A stretch of DNA of 58,385 nucleotides from Lachnospiraceae bacterium (GTDB lineage: Bacteria; Bacillota; Clostridia; Lachnospirales; Lachnospiraceae): the NCBI GenBank assembly GCA_022793195.1, contig JAAWCJ010000015.1, positions 1 to 58,385 of the forward strand, in the 5' to 3' direction. Position numbers and translations under genes: made by a program. Positions 24,611-33,130 of this stretch are shown here, one piece after another. The notes beneath the pieces were generated by a model. It was given only the letters and a program-made list of their open reading frames with translations, was not told the DNA's origin and made no database searches. Position 1 is the stretch's first letter. Each line of letters opens with the position of its first letter.

Positions 24611-26323
24611 TTATACAGTTTGTTCAAATGCATCCATAATCAATACTGCCACTGCCGCTCCAGGATCTTTCAGGCTCCTGGAAGCTTCACCGCGGGTCGC
24701 CGCCCTGCCATGAACGGCAACCATCGTCGTTGTATTCTCAAATCCTTTCGCCGCTGCCGCTTTCGCATCCGCTGCCGCTGCTTTCAGGTCTTTCCCCGCC
24801 TCTTTTGCTGCCTTCAGCGCCTCCACTGCCGGCGCCATGCCATCCAGGAAGGTTTTCTCGCCCACTTTCGCCTTGCCCAGGGCGGCAACCCCTTCGGCGT
24901 ATCCTTCAAACAAATCCACGCTCTCCAAAATACCTGTCTTTGTTTTTCCACGCAGCCTTTTTCCGGCCTGCATAAGGCCGGAAGCCATCAATGTCCCCAT
25001 GGTGGACGGCACGGCAATGGACATGGCTTTCCCCGCCGTATAAAGAAGTTTCCCCGAATCTGCTTCACCGGTACCGGAAACAGCCTCATAGGCCGCGGCA
25101 AAGCCATCGGACATCGTAAGTCCCAGATCTCCGTCACCAACCACACTGTCCAGGTCAATCAAATAGTCCCTGTTTTCAGCCATGATTTCACTGACCTTTT
25201 TTAAGAATCCCACCAGGCTGTTGACATCCTCCCCCCTTTTTTCTTTTTCCGGCTTCAGGGAGGCTTTTCCTGATTTTTTCACATCCATCCTAACCGTACC
25301 GGCTTCCGATACGCTTCCCTGTTGAAAAAAAGGTGTCTGGGCCGGCTCACCAAGGAGCCGCTCCAATTCCTCATCCAGCTTCAGAACGGAAATAGATACA
25401 CCTGCCATTTCCAGGGCAGTGGCATATTCTCCCACATAGTATTTTTTCACGGCAATATTTCTGCTTTTTAAAATCTTATCGATTTTTCTGGTAACGATAT
25501 ACTGTTCATCAAGAGTTGTGGCGCCAAGGCCGTTTACCAGAACAGCCACCCGGCTCCCGTCTATCTCATCAAAATCCCCTAAAATCTTTTCCATCATTTC
25601 TTCTACAATCTGGTCCGCCGGTTCCAGCTTGCCTCGGCGAATACCGGTTTCACCATGGATTCCCATACCGATTTCCATTTCATCCTCACCAATGGCAAAT
25701 CCGGCATGGCCAACCCGGGGAACAATGCAGGGAGTCAGAGCTACACCCATGGTACGGACATTTAACGCCGCCTTTTCTGCAATCCGTTTTACCTCGTCCA
25801 GATCCATCATCGCATCCGCAGCTGCCCCTGCACATTTATATACGAAGAAAATACCGGCCACTCCACGGCGGATACTTTTCTCGCCTTCTGCCGGGCAGGG
25901 GCCTGAGGCCACGTCATCTGCACCCAGAACTGTCTCCACACGGATCCCGTCTTCATATTCGGCCATTTCTGCCGCCATATCAAAATTAAAAATATCTCCA
26001 TTATAATTTCCATAAATGTACAGGACTCCGGCGCCCGAATCAATGGCTTTCGTCACCGCCAGCATCTGCTCCGAACTTGGAGACTGGAACACATCTCCCA
26101 CACAGCAACCGTCCAGCATCCCTCTCCCCACATATCCCAAAAATAAAGGAAGGTGCCCGGAACCGCCTCCTGTGGCAATCCCTACCTTACCCTCTTTTTT
26201 ATTTGCCGTAACCAGGCAGCGCAGATCGTCCGCCACGTAAGTCACCAAATCAGGATGGGCCGCATAAATCCCCTCCAGCATCTCATCCACATAACGCTCC
26301 GGTGCATTGATAATTTTCTTCAT
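24611..26323 (-). CDS. Dihydroxyacetone-kinase family sugar kinase (fused DhaK-DhaL)
   Basis: 570 residues with an N-terminal DhaK domain (about 1-330) and a C-terminal DhaL domain (about 365-570) joined by a charged linker, as in ATP-dependent DAKs. GIATGGGSGHLPL includes His57, GNYNGD includes Asp110, and GMGIHGETG holds His223, the residue that binds the ketone substrate covalently. DhaL has VVGDGDLGLTM (Mg-ADP binding) and STMGTLMASGL. Family members phosphorylate dihydroxyacetone, or D- or L-erythrulose. Pairing with a sugar isomerase and a LacI regulator argues for a dedicated ketose, not general glycerol use. Confidence 0.88.
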   Translation of the reverse strand: MKKIINAPERYVDEMLEGIYAAHPDLVTYVADDLRCLVTANKKEGKVGIATGGGSGHLPLFLGYVGRGMLDGCCVGDVFQSPSSEQMLAVTKAIDSGAGVLYIYGNYNGDIFNFDMAAEMAEYEDGIRVETVLGADDVASGPCPAEGEKSIRRGVAGIFFVYKCAGAAADAMMDLDEVKRIAEKAALNVRTMGVALTPCIVPRVGHAGFAIGEDEMEIGMGIHGETGIRRGKLEPADQIVEEMMEKILGDFDEIDGSRVAVLVNGLGATTLDEQYIVTRKIDKILKSRNIAVKKYYVGEYATALEMAGVSISVLKLDEELERLLGEPAQTPFFQQGSVSEAGTVRMDVKKSGKASLKPEKEKRGEDVNSLVGFLKKVSEIMAENRDYLIDLDSVVGDGDLGLTMSDGFAAAYEAVSGTGEADSGKLLYTAGKAMSIAVPSTMGTLMASGLMQAGKRLRGKTKTGILESVDLFEGYAEGVAALGKAKVGEKTFLDGMAPAVEALKAAKEAGKDLKAAAADAKAAAAKGFENTTTMVAVHGRAATRGEASRSLKDPGAAVAVLIMDAFEQTV

Positions 26324-26385
26324 TCTTAACCTCCGATTAATTTGACTCTCTAAAATTTTAGTCTTCTCCCGTGTAATTTGTTTTT

Positions 26386-26414
26386 ATAATAACAATTCTC
26401 TTCAGAATTGTCAA
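26386..26414 (-). promoter_or_regulatory. Promoter of the kinase-isomerase operon with 18-bp operator in its spacer
   Basis: TTGACA (26409-26414), 17 bp, TATTAT (26386-26391) on the minus strand. The inverted repeat CAATTCT-CTTC-AGAATTG (26393-26410) fills the spacer exactly. A second palindrome, CTAAAATTTTAG, lies downstream at 26350-26361. The divergent LacI protein is the likely ligand. Confidence 0.8.
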
Positions 26415-26503
26415 GTTTCCCTTGTCATATTTTTGATTTATTTTCTATTATCCACACTTTTTTTATACATTTTTTCCAATTACATTTTTCCCTTTGGAAA
26501 TTA

Positions 26504-26556
26504 TTTTAGTTTTCACTAAAAAGCCAGTTGCCTTTAAGCTAATTGCATGTTATAAT
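26504..26556 (+). promoter_or_regulatory. Promoter and upstream inverted repeat of the third LacI regulator
   Basis: TTGCCT (26528-26533), 17 bp, TATAAT (26551-26556). Six bp upstream of the -35 box is TTTTAGT-TTTC-ACTAAAA (26504-26521), which has the same 7-4-7 layout and TTC centre as the site in the divergent promoter although the arms differ. Confidence 0.68.
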
Positions 26557-26623
26557 TTTTTTGAAATTCATTACCGTCACCTTATCAATCAGTGATAATT
26601 TTCCAAAAACGCGAGGAGAAATT

Positions 26624-27673
26624 ATGAAAGGGAAAAAACCATTACAAGATATTGCCGCAGAGCTGGGCGTCTCACCGGCTGCCGTTTCTTTTGTTCTGAA
26701 CAGCAAAAAAGGTGTCAGCGATGTCACCCGCGCTTCTATCACTGCCGTCCTGGAACAATACGGATATGAAATCAAAAAGCCCCCTGTCAGTGCTAAAGAA
26801 AGCCTCTCCGAAGAACACCCTCCCCGGAGCATCCGTTTTTTAAAATATAAAAATTCTGCTATTCTGGTGGAGGAAAACGGAAATTTTGTTTCTTCTATCA
26901 TTGATTCCCTGGAGGAGGAGTGCCGCAAGCTGGGATTTGATTTGATTATTACCGGTTTCGGACCGGAAAACAGGGAAGAAATTTATTCCAGGGTATCTGC
27001 AGATCCCATGGACGGGATTATCGTCCTGGGAACAGAATTGGATGCCACAGATCTTCCTTTTTTTGAAAATCTTCCTGTTCCGGTCATCCTGGTGGATACT
27101 CCGGCTCCTGGCCATTCTTTAAACTGTGTCACAATGAACAATGAAGAAATCGTAGAAAAAGCCATTGATTACTTCTATCAGCTGGGCCACAGGGAAATCG
27201 GCTACCTCCACAGCTCTATGAATACCGGAAACTTCCGCGCCCGTATGTCTGGTTATAAAAATGCCCTGAACCGTCTTGGGCTTGAACTGAAAGAAGAACA
27301 AATCTACTCTCTCACCCCCTCCATGACAGGGGCTTACCAGGAGATCAGTGACTTTTTTGATAACGGCATCCAGTTCCCACCTGCCCTTCTGGCTGACAAT
27401 GATATGATTGCCCTTGGCTGCAGCCGCGCCCTCAAAGACAAAGGCTGCCGTCTGCCGGAAGATTACTCTATCATTGGTATTGATGATATTTCCTTCAGTT
27501 CCATCTGTGCCCCTCCCCTGACTTCCGTACGGATTCCCTGCAAAGAGCTGGGTGCCCAGGTGATACAGCTCCTTCACTACAAGCTGAATCATCCAAACTC
27601 AGCTCCCGCCAAAATCTTCCTGGACGGAGAACTCATTGTACGCGGAAGCGCCACTGCTGTCGAACAGCCTTAA
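26624..27673 (+). CDS. LacI-family transcriptional regulator of the kinase-isomerase operon
   Basis: 349 residues: helix-turn-helix and hinge at the N-terminus (LQDIAAELGVSPAAVSFVLN) and an effector domain with a recognisable ILVDTPAPGHSLNCVTMNN first-lobe end and IIGIDDISFSSICAPPLTSV. The ATG at 26624 follows GAGGAG; an in-frame codon at 26543 lies within the promoter and is rejected. It is divergent from the DAK/isomerase operon. Its effector domain is not closely like the two paralogous LacI proteins at 8472 and 12614. Confidence 0.9.
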   Translation: MKGKKPLQDIAAELGVSPAAVSFVLNSKKGVSDVTRASITAVLEQYGYEIKKPPVSAKESLSEEHPPRSIRFLKYKNSAILVEENGNFVSSIIDSLEEECRKLGFDLIITGFGPENREEIYSRVSADPMDGIIVLGTELDATDLPFFENLPVPVILVDTPAPGHSLNCVTMNNEEIVEKAIDYFYQLGHREIGYLHSSMNTGNFRARMSGYKNALNRLGLELKEEQIYSLTPSMTGAYQEISDFFDNGIQFPPALLADNDMIALGCSRALKDKGCRLPEDYSIIGIDDISFSSICAPPLTSVRIPCKELGAQVIQLLHYKLNHPNSAPAKIFLDGELIVRGSATAVEQP

Positions 27674-27736
27674 GCTGCGCTTCCTCCCGAAGGGGGTGTG
27701 TCCTTGTCAATCGGCGGTGCCCTGATCCTATACAAC

Positions 27737-27767
27737 AAAAATGCGGCATATCCTGAGATATGCCGCA
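27737..27767 (-). terminator. Intrinsic terminator after rplL
   Basis: TGCGGCATAT (27742-27751) and ATATGCCGCA (27758-27767) form a perfect 10-bp stem with a 6-nt loop, followed on the minus strand by TTTTTGTTG. It ends the rpmG-to-rplL transcript. Confidence 0.88.
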
Positions 27768-27792
27768 CCATTGACCCGAAATAGATCCTGTC

Positions 27793-28167
27793 TTATTTAA
27801 GAGTAACCTTAGCGCCTTCGCCTTCCAGTTTCGCTTTCAGCTCCTCAGCCTCTTCCTTGCTGGCCTGAGCCTTAACTACCTTGGGCGCTCCGTCTACTAC
27901 TTCTTTTGCTTCCTTCAGTCCAAGGCCGGTAGCTTCACGCACTACTTTGATGACCTTAACTTTGTTGGGGCCAACTTCTGTCAGCTCAACATCAAATTCT
28001 GTCTTCTCTTCCTCAGCGGCTGCGCCTGCGCCTGCTGCTGCCACAACAACACCTGCTGCTGCGGATACACCGAACTCTTCTTCACAAGCCTTTACCAGTT
28101 CATTTAACTCTAATACGCTTAACTCTTTGATCGCATCAATAAATTCTGCAGTCGTCAACTTTGCCAT
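27793..28167 (-). CDS. rplL: 50S ribosomal protein L7/L12
   Basis: 124 residues with the standard layout: N-terminal dimerisation helices ([22 protein letters not shown]), an Ala/Gly-rich hinge ([11 protein letters not shown]) and the C-terminal factor-binding domain ([25 protein letters not shown], shown by its GLGLKEAKE core). It forms the ribosomal stalk with L10 and recruits elongation factors. GGAGG precedes the ATG. It is the last gene of the block, ended by a terminator, with rpoB not adjacent. Confidence 0.97.
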   Translation of the reverse strand: MAKLTTAEFIDAIKELSVLELNELVKACEEEFGVSAAAGVVVAAAGAGAAAEEEKTEFDVELTEVGPNKVKVIKVVREATGLGLKEAKEVVDGAPKVVKAQASKEEAEELKAKLEGEGAKVTLK

Positions 28168-28210
28168 TTGAATTTACCTCCATAAATTTTTTGTATTGTT
28201 CGTAAATATA

Positions 28211-28699
28211 TTATTCTGCTTTCGCTTCTGCAATCTGGTTGAGGACACGAGCCAGATTTGCAATGGGAGACTGGATACTGCCAAGCAGTTTGCCAAGCAG
28301 CTCTTCTCTTCCGGGAATGGTGGCAATCACCTTGATACCTGCGGCATCATAGTAAGCGCCCTCGACAACACCGGATTTAAGCTCCAGCTTATCAGCTTTT
28401 TTGCTGAACTCATTTAAAATACGGGCAGGGGCGGTCTCATCCGTAGCAGATGTAGCCAGTGCGGTAGGCCCTTCCAAGTCTGCCTTCAGCGGCTCAAAAT
28501 CTGTGCCCTGGATTGCAAAATTAATCATGGTATTTTTATATACCTTATAATTAACTCCGGCCGCTCTCAGCTGTCTGCGCAGTTCAGTATCCTGCTCAAC
28601 AGTCAGTCCACGGTAATCCACCAGCACTGCGGATTTTGCATCTTTGAGCAAACTGGAAATCTCTTCCACAACAGGCTGCTTTAATTCTACCTTTGCCAT
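28211..28699 (-). CDS. rplJ: 50S ribosomal protein L10
   Basis: 162 residues with KQPVVEEISSLLKDAKSAVL, VDYRGLTVEQDTELRRQLR and the LGSIQSPIANLARVL helix that carries L12 dimers. L10 is the base of the stalk and the autoregulator that binds its own leader RNA. The leader lies directly upstream (28720-28950). AAGGAGG precedes the ATG. Confidence 0.97.
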   Translation of the reverse strand: MAKVELKQPVVEEISSLLKDAKSAVLVDYRGLTVEQDTELRRQLRAAGVNYKVYKNTMINFAIQGTDFEPLKADLEGPTALATSATDETAPARILNEFSKKADKLELKSGVVEGAYYDAAGIKVIATIPGREELLGKLLGSIQSPIANLARVLNQIAEAKAE

Positions 28700-28719
28700 T
28701 CTTTTTTCCTCCTTATCTT

Positions 28720-28950
28720 ATTTTTTGCCATGAACTTTTGCATGGCGTTTTCCGCCGATAAAACCCCCGCATGCAAAGACATACGGGGGCATAAGGATTC
28801 ACATATTGTCAATCTTATCTTCCTCGGCAGGCGCTTTTGCTTACACCCTTCCAGTATCTCTGTATACATCCCCCCTCAGGGCGCTGTATATGGCAAGTAT
28901 ACGGAATGGTACCTGCTGTCTTCGGCGATGGTACGGTCTGACCGTACCCA
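28720..28950 (-). ncRNA. L10 leader (autoregulatory ribosomal protein leader)
   Basis: The roughly 335-bp gap between rplA and rplJ holds this element. On the minus strand it carries the CAGCAGGTACC and GCCTGCCGAGGAAGA segments typical of L10 leaders. It ends in an intrinsic terminator: CCCCCGCATG (28764-28773) pairs with CATACGGGGG (28780-28789), with one G-T pair, followed by TTTT. L10-L12 bound to the leader is expected to favour termination. A TTGACA-17-TAATTT promoter candidate (28954-28982) lies at its 5' end, and a GGTACGGTC/GACCGTACC pair is at 28930-28948. Confidence 0.8.
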
Positions 28951-29034
28951 TATAAATTAACACAGATTGTTTCCTGTGTCAATCTCAGATTCATAAAGCC
29001 TCTGAAATTCCGTCAAACCACAGAACTCCGGGAA

Positions 29035-29730
29035 TTAGCCCATAAGCTTCATGGGATTTACTTTCACACCAGGGCCCATGGTAGATGTCAGGGTGACACT
29101 TCTCAGATACTGGCCCTTCAGTGCACTGGGTTTTGCCTTTATAATTGCATTCATTAACGTCTGGAAGTTTTCGGACAACTGCTCCTCCGTAAAGGATGCC
29201 TTGCCCAGCGGTACGTGTACAATATTGGTCTTATCCAGTCTGTATTCGATCTTACCGGCTTTGATATCGGCAATGGCCTTTGCCACGTCCATGGTTACAG
29301 TACCGGCCTTGGGGTTGGGCATCAGGCCCTTCGGTCCCAACACACGGCCCAAACGGCCAACCACACCCATCATATCAGGAGTGGCCACAACCACGTCAAA
29401 GTCCAACCAACCTTCATTCTGAATCTTCGGGATCAGTTCCTCAGCCCCTACGAAATCAGCTCCGGCGGCCTGGGCCTCGTCTGCCTTTGCATTCTTTGCA
29501 AATACCAGGACGCGGACGGTTTTTCCTGTTCCATGGGGCAGTACAACCGCGCCACGGATCTGCTGATCGGCATGGCGTCCATCGCAGCCTGTTCTGATAT
29601 GGGCCTCGATGGTCTCGTCAAACTTTGCAACCGCGGTCTTTTTTACCAAAGCAACTGCATCTGCCGGATCATACTGGATTGTACGGTCAACTAATTTAGC
29701 AGCTTCTGCGTATTTCTTTCCTCTTTTCAT
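29035..29730 (-). CDS. rplA: 50S ribosomal protein L1
   Basis: 231 residues; [14 protein letters not shown] at the N-terminus and the family signature [30 protein letters not shown] (core [14 protein letters not shown]) are clear. L1 forms the mobile E-site stalk of the 50S subunit and in many bacteria represses its own rplK-rplA mRNA. It follows rplK with a gap of about 106 bp. Confidence 0.97.
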   Translation of the reverse strand: MKRGKKYAEAAKLVDRTIQYDPADAVALVKKTAVAKFDETIEAHIRTGCDGRHADQQIRGAVVLPHGTGKTVRVLVFAKNAKADEAQAAGADFVGAEELIPKIQNEGWLDFDVVVATPDMMGVVGRLGRVLGPKGLMPNPKAGTVTMDVAKAIADIKAGKIEYRLDKTNIVHVPLGKASFTEEQLSENFQTLMNAIIKAKPSALKGQYLRSVTLTSTMGPGVKVNPMKLMG

Positions 29731-29836
29731 GAAATAAACCTCCTAGTGGTAATTGCGGGAATATCCCTCCCACATCTCAACGACATTGTCCAGTCCGGCA
29801 AACACGCCGCAGCACATTTCCCCGGACACTTCATAA

Positions 29837-30262
29837 TCAATCCTCAACTGTGATTCCCATACTGCGGGCCGTACCTGCAACCATGCTCATGGCGGCCTCA
29901 AGAGAAGCAGCGTTCAGGTCAGGCATCTTCATCTCGGCAATTTCCTGAAGTTTTGCCTTGGAAATGCTGGCAACTTTATTCTTGTTGGGAACGCCGGAAC
30001 CGGATTTAATATTGCATGCTTTTTTCAAAAGAACTGCCGCAGGCGGAGTTTTTGTGATAAAGCTGAAGCTTCTGTCTGCATATACGGTAATGACAACAGG
30101 AATAATCAAATCTCCTTTGTCAGCCGTCCTTGCATTAAATTCCTTCGTAAACTGAACAATGTTTACTCCATGCTGTCCCAGGGCAGGACCAACCGGCGGA
30201 GCGGGTGTTGCCTTGCCAGCAGGAATCTGTAATTTAATATAACCTGTTACTTTCTTTGCCAT
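29837..30262 (-). CDS. rplK: 50S ribosomal protein L11
   Basis: 141 residues when started at the ATG at 30262, which has AGGAGG 8 nt upstream; a GTG three codons earlier overlaps that site. [32 protein letters not shown] (core [16 protein letters not shown]) binds rRNA and faces thiostrepton-type antibiotics and RelA signalling. The C-terminal domain ends with [13 protein letters not shown]. Confidence 0.97.
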   Translation of the reverse strand: MAKKVTGYIKLQIPAGKATPAPPVGPALGQHGVNIVQFTKEFNARTADKGDLIIPVVITVYADRSFSFITKTPPAAVLLKKACNIKSGSGVPNKNKVASISKAKLQEIAEMKMPDLNAASLEAAMSMVAGTARSMGITVED

Positions 30263-30377
30263 TTTAGGCACCTCCTACATACTTGTGGTAATGGATGGAA
30301 CTCCATCCTGACTAACGGCTTAACGCCTCCCACGCGCTGCCCTGAAAATCTGTTTCGCTTTCGGGCAGACGTTTCAG

Positions 30378-30893
30378 TTACATCTTTTTCACTTCTGTAA
30401 AGCTTAGTTCCACCGGTGTCTCCCGGCCGAACATGTCCACATTGATAGTGACGCTCTGTTTTCCCTGATTGATTCCCTTAATATTTCCCACAGTGCCTTC
30501 CCATGCTCCGGAAATGACAATCACTGCATCTCCCAATTCAAAGTCAAGGGCAACTTCACCGTTCCGAATACCAAGGGGACGCATCTCCTCTTCGGAAAGA
30601 GGCACCGGTTTGGAGCCCGGCCCCACAAAGCCTGTCACACCTCTGGTGTTTCTCACGACATACCATGTTTCGTCATTCATAACCATATTGATCAGGACAT
30701 AACCGGGAAACATTTTTTTCTGAACCTGTTTCCTCATGCCGTTTTTAACCTCTACAACATCCTGCATCGGCACGGTTACTTCCAGGATCTGGTCATGAAG
30801 GTTTCGGTTTTCGATTGTCTTTTCAATGTCAACTTTTACCTTGTTTTCGTAACCTGAATAAGTATGGACCACATACCAATTCGCTTCTGACAT
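30378..30893 (-). CDS. nusG: Transcription termination/antitermination factor NusG
   Basis: 171 residues: the N-terminal NGN domain (WYVVHTYSGYENKVK and FPGYVLINMVM) and a C-terminal KOW domain (FELGDAVIVISGAWEGTVGNI). NusG travels with RNA polymerase and couples it to Rho or the ribosome. It lies between secE and rplK in the usual order. Confidence 0.96.
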   Translation of the reverse strand: MSEANWYVVHTYSGYENKVKVDIEKTIENRNLHDQILEVTVPMQDVVEVKNGMRKQVQKKMFPGYVLINMVMNDETWYVVRNTRGVTGFVGPGSKPVPLSEEEMRPLGIRNGEVALDFELGDAVIVISGAWEGTVGNIKGINQGKQSVTINVDMFGRETPVELSFTEVKKM

Positions 30894-30908
30894 ATCATCA
30901 CCCTATCC

Positions 30909-31100
30909 TTATATCACGAAATTTATGCCGAACTTAACCACCAAATCCAACAATCCAATCAACGCACCCAGGAACACAGATGTGAGCACCACTGCAATAG
31001 TCTGTCTTGTGAAAGACTTCTTGTCGGGCCAGATTATCTTTTTAAACTCTGCCTTCAAGCTCTTGAATAAGCTTTTTTTCTTCTTTGCACTTTCTTCCAT
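30909..31100 (-). CDS. secE: Preprotein translocase subunit SecE
   Basis: 63 residues, the short Gram-positive form. A lysine-rich amphipathic start (KKKSLFKSLKAEFKKIIWPDKKSF) contains the conserved FKKIIWP segment, followed by one membrane helix (IAVVLTSVFLGALIGLLDLVV). It stabilises SecY in the translocon. It lies between rpmG and nusG. Confidence 0.95.
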   Translation of the reverse strand: MEESAKKKKSLFKSLKAEFKKIIWPDKKSFTRQTIAVVLTSVFLGALIGLLDLVVKFGINFVI

Positions 31101-31131
31101 GTCCTTCTCACTTTCCTTACGCAGCTGCCAG

Positions 31132-31281
31132 TTACTTCGTCTCCTTATGCAGCGTGTGTGCTTTACAGAATCTGCAATACTTCTTTGTTTCCATTCTTTC
31201 AGGATGCGCCTTCTTATCCTTTGTCATGTTGTAATTCCGCTGCTTGCATTCCGTACACGCCAATGTAATCCTTACACGCAC
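31132..31281 (-). CDS. rpmG: 50S ribosomal protein L33
   Basis: A 49-residue protein starting [20 protein letters not shown] and ending [10 protein letters not shown]. Four cysteines (9, 12, 36, 39) form an intact zinc ribbon, so this is the zinc-binding C+ form. The start codon is GTG at 31281, with GGAGGTGG ahead of it. It is the first gene of the secE-nusG-rplKAJL transcript. Confidence 0.95.
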   Translation of the reverse strand: MRVRITLACTECKQRNYNMTKDKKAHPERMETKKYCRFCKAHTLHKETK

Positions 31282-31356
31282 AACTTCCACCTCCGTTATT
31301 ATTTTTTTGTAATTCGGGCCAAAAAAAAAGAGCCCTTCGCTTCCATACGCTCATCT

Positions 31357-31385
31357 ACTATACCATAAAAGCCGCAAAACGTCAA
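31357..31385 (-). promoter_or_regulatory. Promoter of the rpmG-secE-nusG-rplKA block
   Basis: TTGACG (31380-31385), 17 bp, TATAGT (31357-31362) on the minus strand, about 75 bp before the rpmG start. Confidence 0.8.
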
Positions 31386-31478
31386 GGGTCCGCGGCTCAG
31401 GATTAACATATACTTACAAGATCACCGTCGATTAACAGACACATGCATGTTCTTATCGACCGACAGTACAATATTTTT

Positions 31479-32840
31479 TCATTTTTTCTTCTTCCCGGAA
31501 AACTTTTTACAAATTCCCACAACCACACCACTCAGTGCAAGAAGCGCCAGGGCGTTGGGCAGTACCATCAGGCCATTAAAGAAATCCGCCAGGGCCCACA
31601 CCAAATCCACTTTCATGGCAGAGCCTGTAATGATGAATCCCAGCACCAGGAGGGAATAAATCTTTGTGGCCCGTTTCCCAAAAAGGTACTTCACATTGAT
31701 TTCCCCGAAGAAATGCCAGCCAATGATGGTGGAAAAAGCAAAAAACAACAGACATACCGCCACAAAAATGTCTCCAAAGCTTCCGAATCTGGTGATAAAC
31801 GCCGCCTGGGTAAGGGCAACGCCCGACTGGCCGCTTGCCAAAACGCCGGAAGTCAAAATGGAAAACACTGTCAGGTTTAAAATCACAAAGGTATCAATAA
31901 ATACGCTGATCATAGCCGTCAGCCCCTGCTGGTGAGGGTTTTCTGCTGTGGCCCTGGCATGGGCATGAGGAGTGGAACCCATTCCGGCTTCATTGGAAAA
32001 CAATCCTCTGGCCACACCGAACCGGATAGCTTCCCGGACGGCAATCCCCGCTCCGGCCCCTAAAACTGCTTTCGGGTTAAAAGCCCCCACAAAAATCATT
32101 TTAAAGGCAGCGGGAATTTGTGCCGCATTGAGAAGAATCAGCGCCAGGCTTCCCACAATATAGACCCCGGCCATAAACGGTACGATCTTTTCCACCACCG
32201 AAGCCAGCCTGGAAGTACCGCCGATAAAAATAAATCCGGCAAAAACGGCCAATACAATCCCAATGGCAACCGGCGGAATATCAATGTTCCTGGCCTCAAA
32301 CACTTTGGAGAAAGCATCTCCGATGGAATTGGACTGAACCATATTTCCCATAAAACCCAGGGCTAAAATAATCAGCACCGCAAAAATCCCTGCCAGGATT
32401 TTCCCAAATTTCCCCTTAAAAACCGCTTTGATATAATAAATCGGACCTCCTGTCACCTCTCCGTCCACAACTGTTTTATACTGTTGGGCCAAAGAAGCTT
32501 CCGCGTAAATAGTGGCCATTCCAAAAAAGGCAGACATCCACATCCAGAAAATAGCTCCTGGCCCGCCGCCAAGGAGAGCCGTCGCCGCCCCTGCCAGGTT
32601 TCCCGTTCCCACCTGGGCTGCAATGGCTGTTGCCAGAGACTGAAAGGGCGTCATCTCTCCCTTTCCGCCCTTTTTCCCCTTCAGGCTCATATGTCCAAAC
32701 ACGAGCCTGCAGCCTTCGCCAAATTTCCGCACCTGGATAAACTTCAACCGGATGGTAAAGAAAATCCCCGTGCCGCATAAAACCAAAATCAATAATACGT
32801 CCCACAAAAAACTGTTTGCCTTGGTCACAATAGATAACAT
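31479..32840 (-). CDS. Alanine/glycine:cation symporter (AGCS family)
   Basis: 453 residues with about 10-11 membrane helices. The AGCS signatures are GEMTPFQSLATAIAAQVGTGNLAGAATA (core AAQVGTGNLAGAA), GPGAIFWMWMSAFFGMAT, and GLFSNEAGMGSTPHAHATA-like (FSNEAGMGSTPHAHARA) near the middle. These proteins import alanine or glycine with Na+ or H+. The start at 32840 follows GAGGAG. The leader carries a glycine riboswitch and terminator, so glycine is the most likely transported ligand. The C-terminus ends in a lysine cluster. Confidence 0.92.
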   Translation of the reverse strand: MLSIVTKANSFLWDVLLILVLCGTGIFFTIRLKFIQVRKFGEGCRLVFGHMSLKGKKGGKGEMTPFQSLATAIAAQVGTGNLAGAATALLGGGPGAIFWMWMSAFFGMATIYAEASLAQQYKTVVDGEVTGGPIYYIKAVFKGKFGKILAGIFAVLIILALGFMGNMVQSNSIGDAFSKVFEARNIDIPPVAIGIVLAVFAGFIFIGGTSRLASVVEKIVPFMAGVYIVGSLALILLNAAQIPAAFKMIFVGAFNPKAVLGAGAGIAVREAIRFGVARGLFSNEAGMGSTPHAHARATAENPHQQGLTAMISVFIDTFVILNLTVFSILTSGVLASGQSGVALTQAAFITRFGSFGDIFVAVCLLFFAFSTIIGWHFFGEINVKYLFGKRATKIYSLLVLGFIITGSAMKVDLVWALADFFNGLMVLPNALALLALSGVVVGICKKFSGKKKK

Positions 32841-32899
32841 ACTTTTTCTCCTCTTTTCCCCGTTTTCATTTAGACTTTTAGGAAATTTCCCCATACGCT

Positions 32900-32923
32900 A
32901 AAAAAGAGCTGATTTCCATCAGC
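32900..32923 (-). terminator. Expression-platform terminator of the glycine riboswitch
   Basis: GCTGAT (32908-32913) and ATCAGC (32918-32923) pair around GGAA (minus strand), extended by G-U pairs, and are followed by TCTTTTTT. It lies between the aptamer and the symporter start. Confidence 0.75.
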
Positions 32924-32944
32924 CCTCCAAAGAGTCGAACATCT

Positions 32945-33082
32945 GCCCTGTCCTTTTGCCTGAGAGATATACAGGAACCGCTTCCTTTTTAAACCGTTCC
33001 CGTTTTACACCTTCGGCGCTTTCCCGGCAGACACCCCTGTCTGCGGAAAGACTCTCCAGAGTGTCGGCTACGCCGACTTCCT
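32945..33082 (-). ncRNA. Glycine riboswitch, single aptamer
   Basis: On the minus strand the aptamer reads ACTCTGGAGAGTC (near 33051-33064), then GCGCCGAAGGTGTAAA (near 33004-33019), then CTCTCAGGCAAAAGGACAGG (32947-32966), the conserved glycine riboswitch blocks in order. Only one copy of the aptamer core is present, not the common tandem. It leads directly into a terminator and then the AGCS symporter. Confidence 0.92.
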
Positions 33083-33130
33083 TACATTATCATATCTGCC
33101 ACCAAAATGCAAGAATTAATTTCGAGATCC

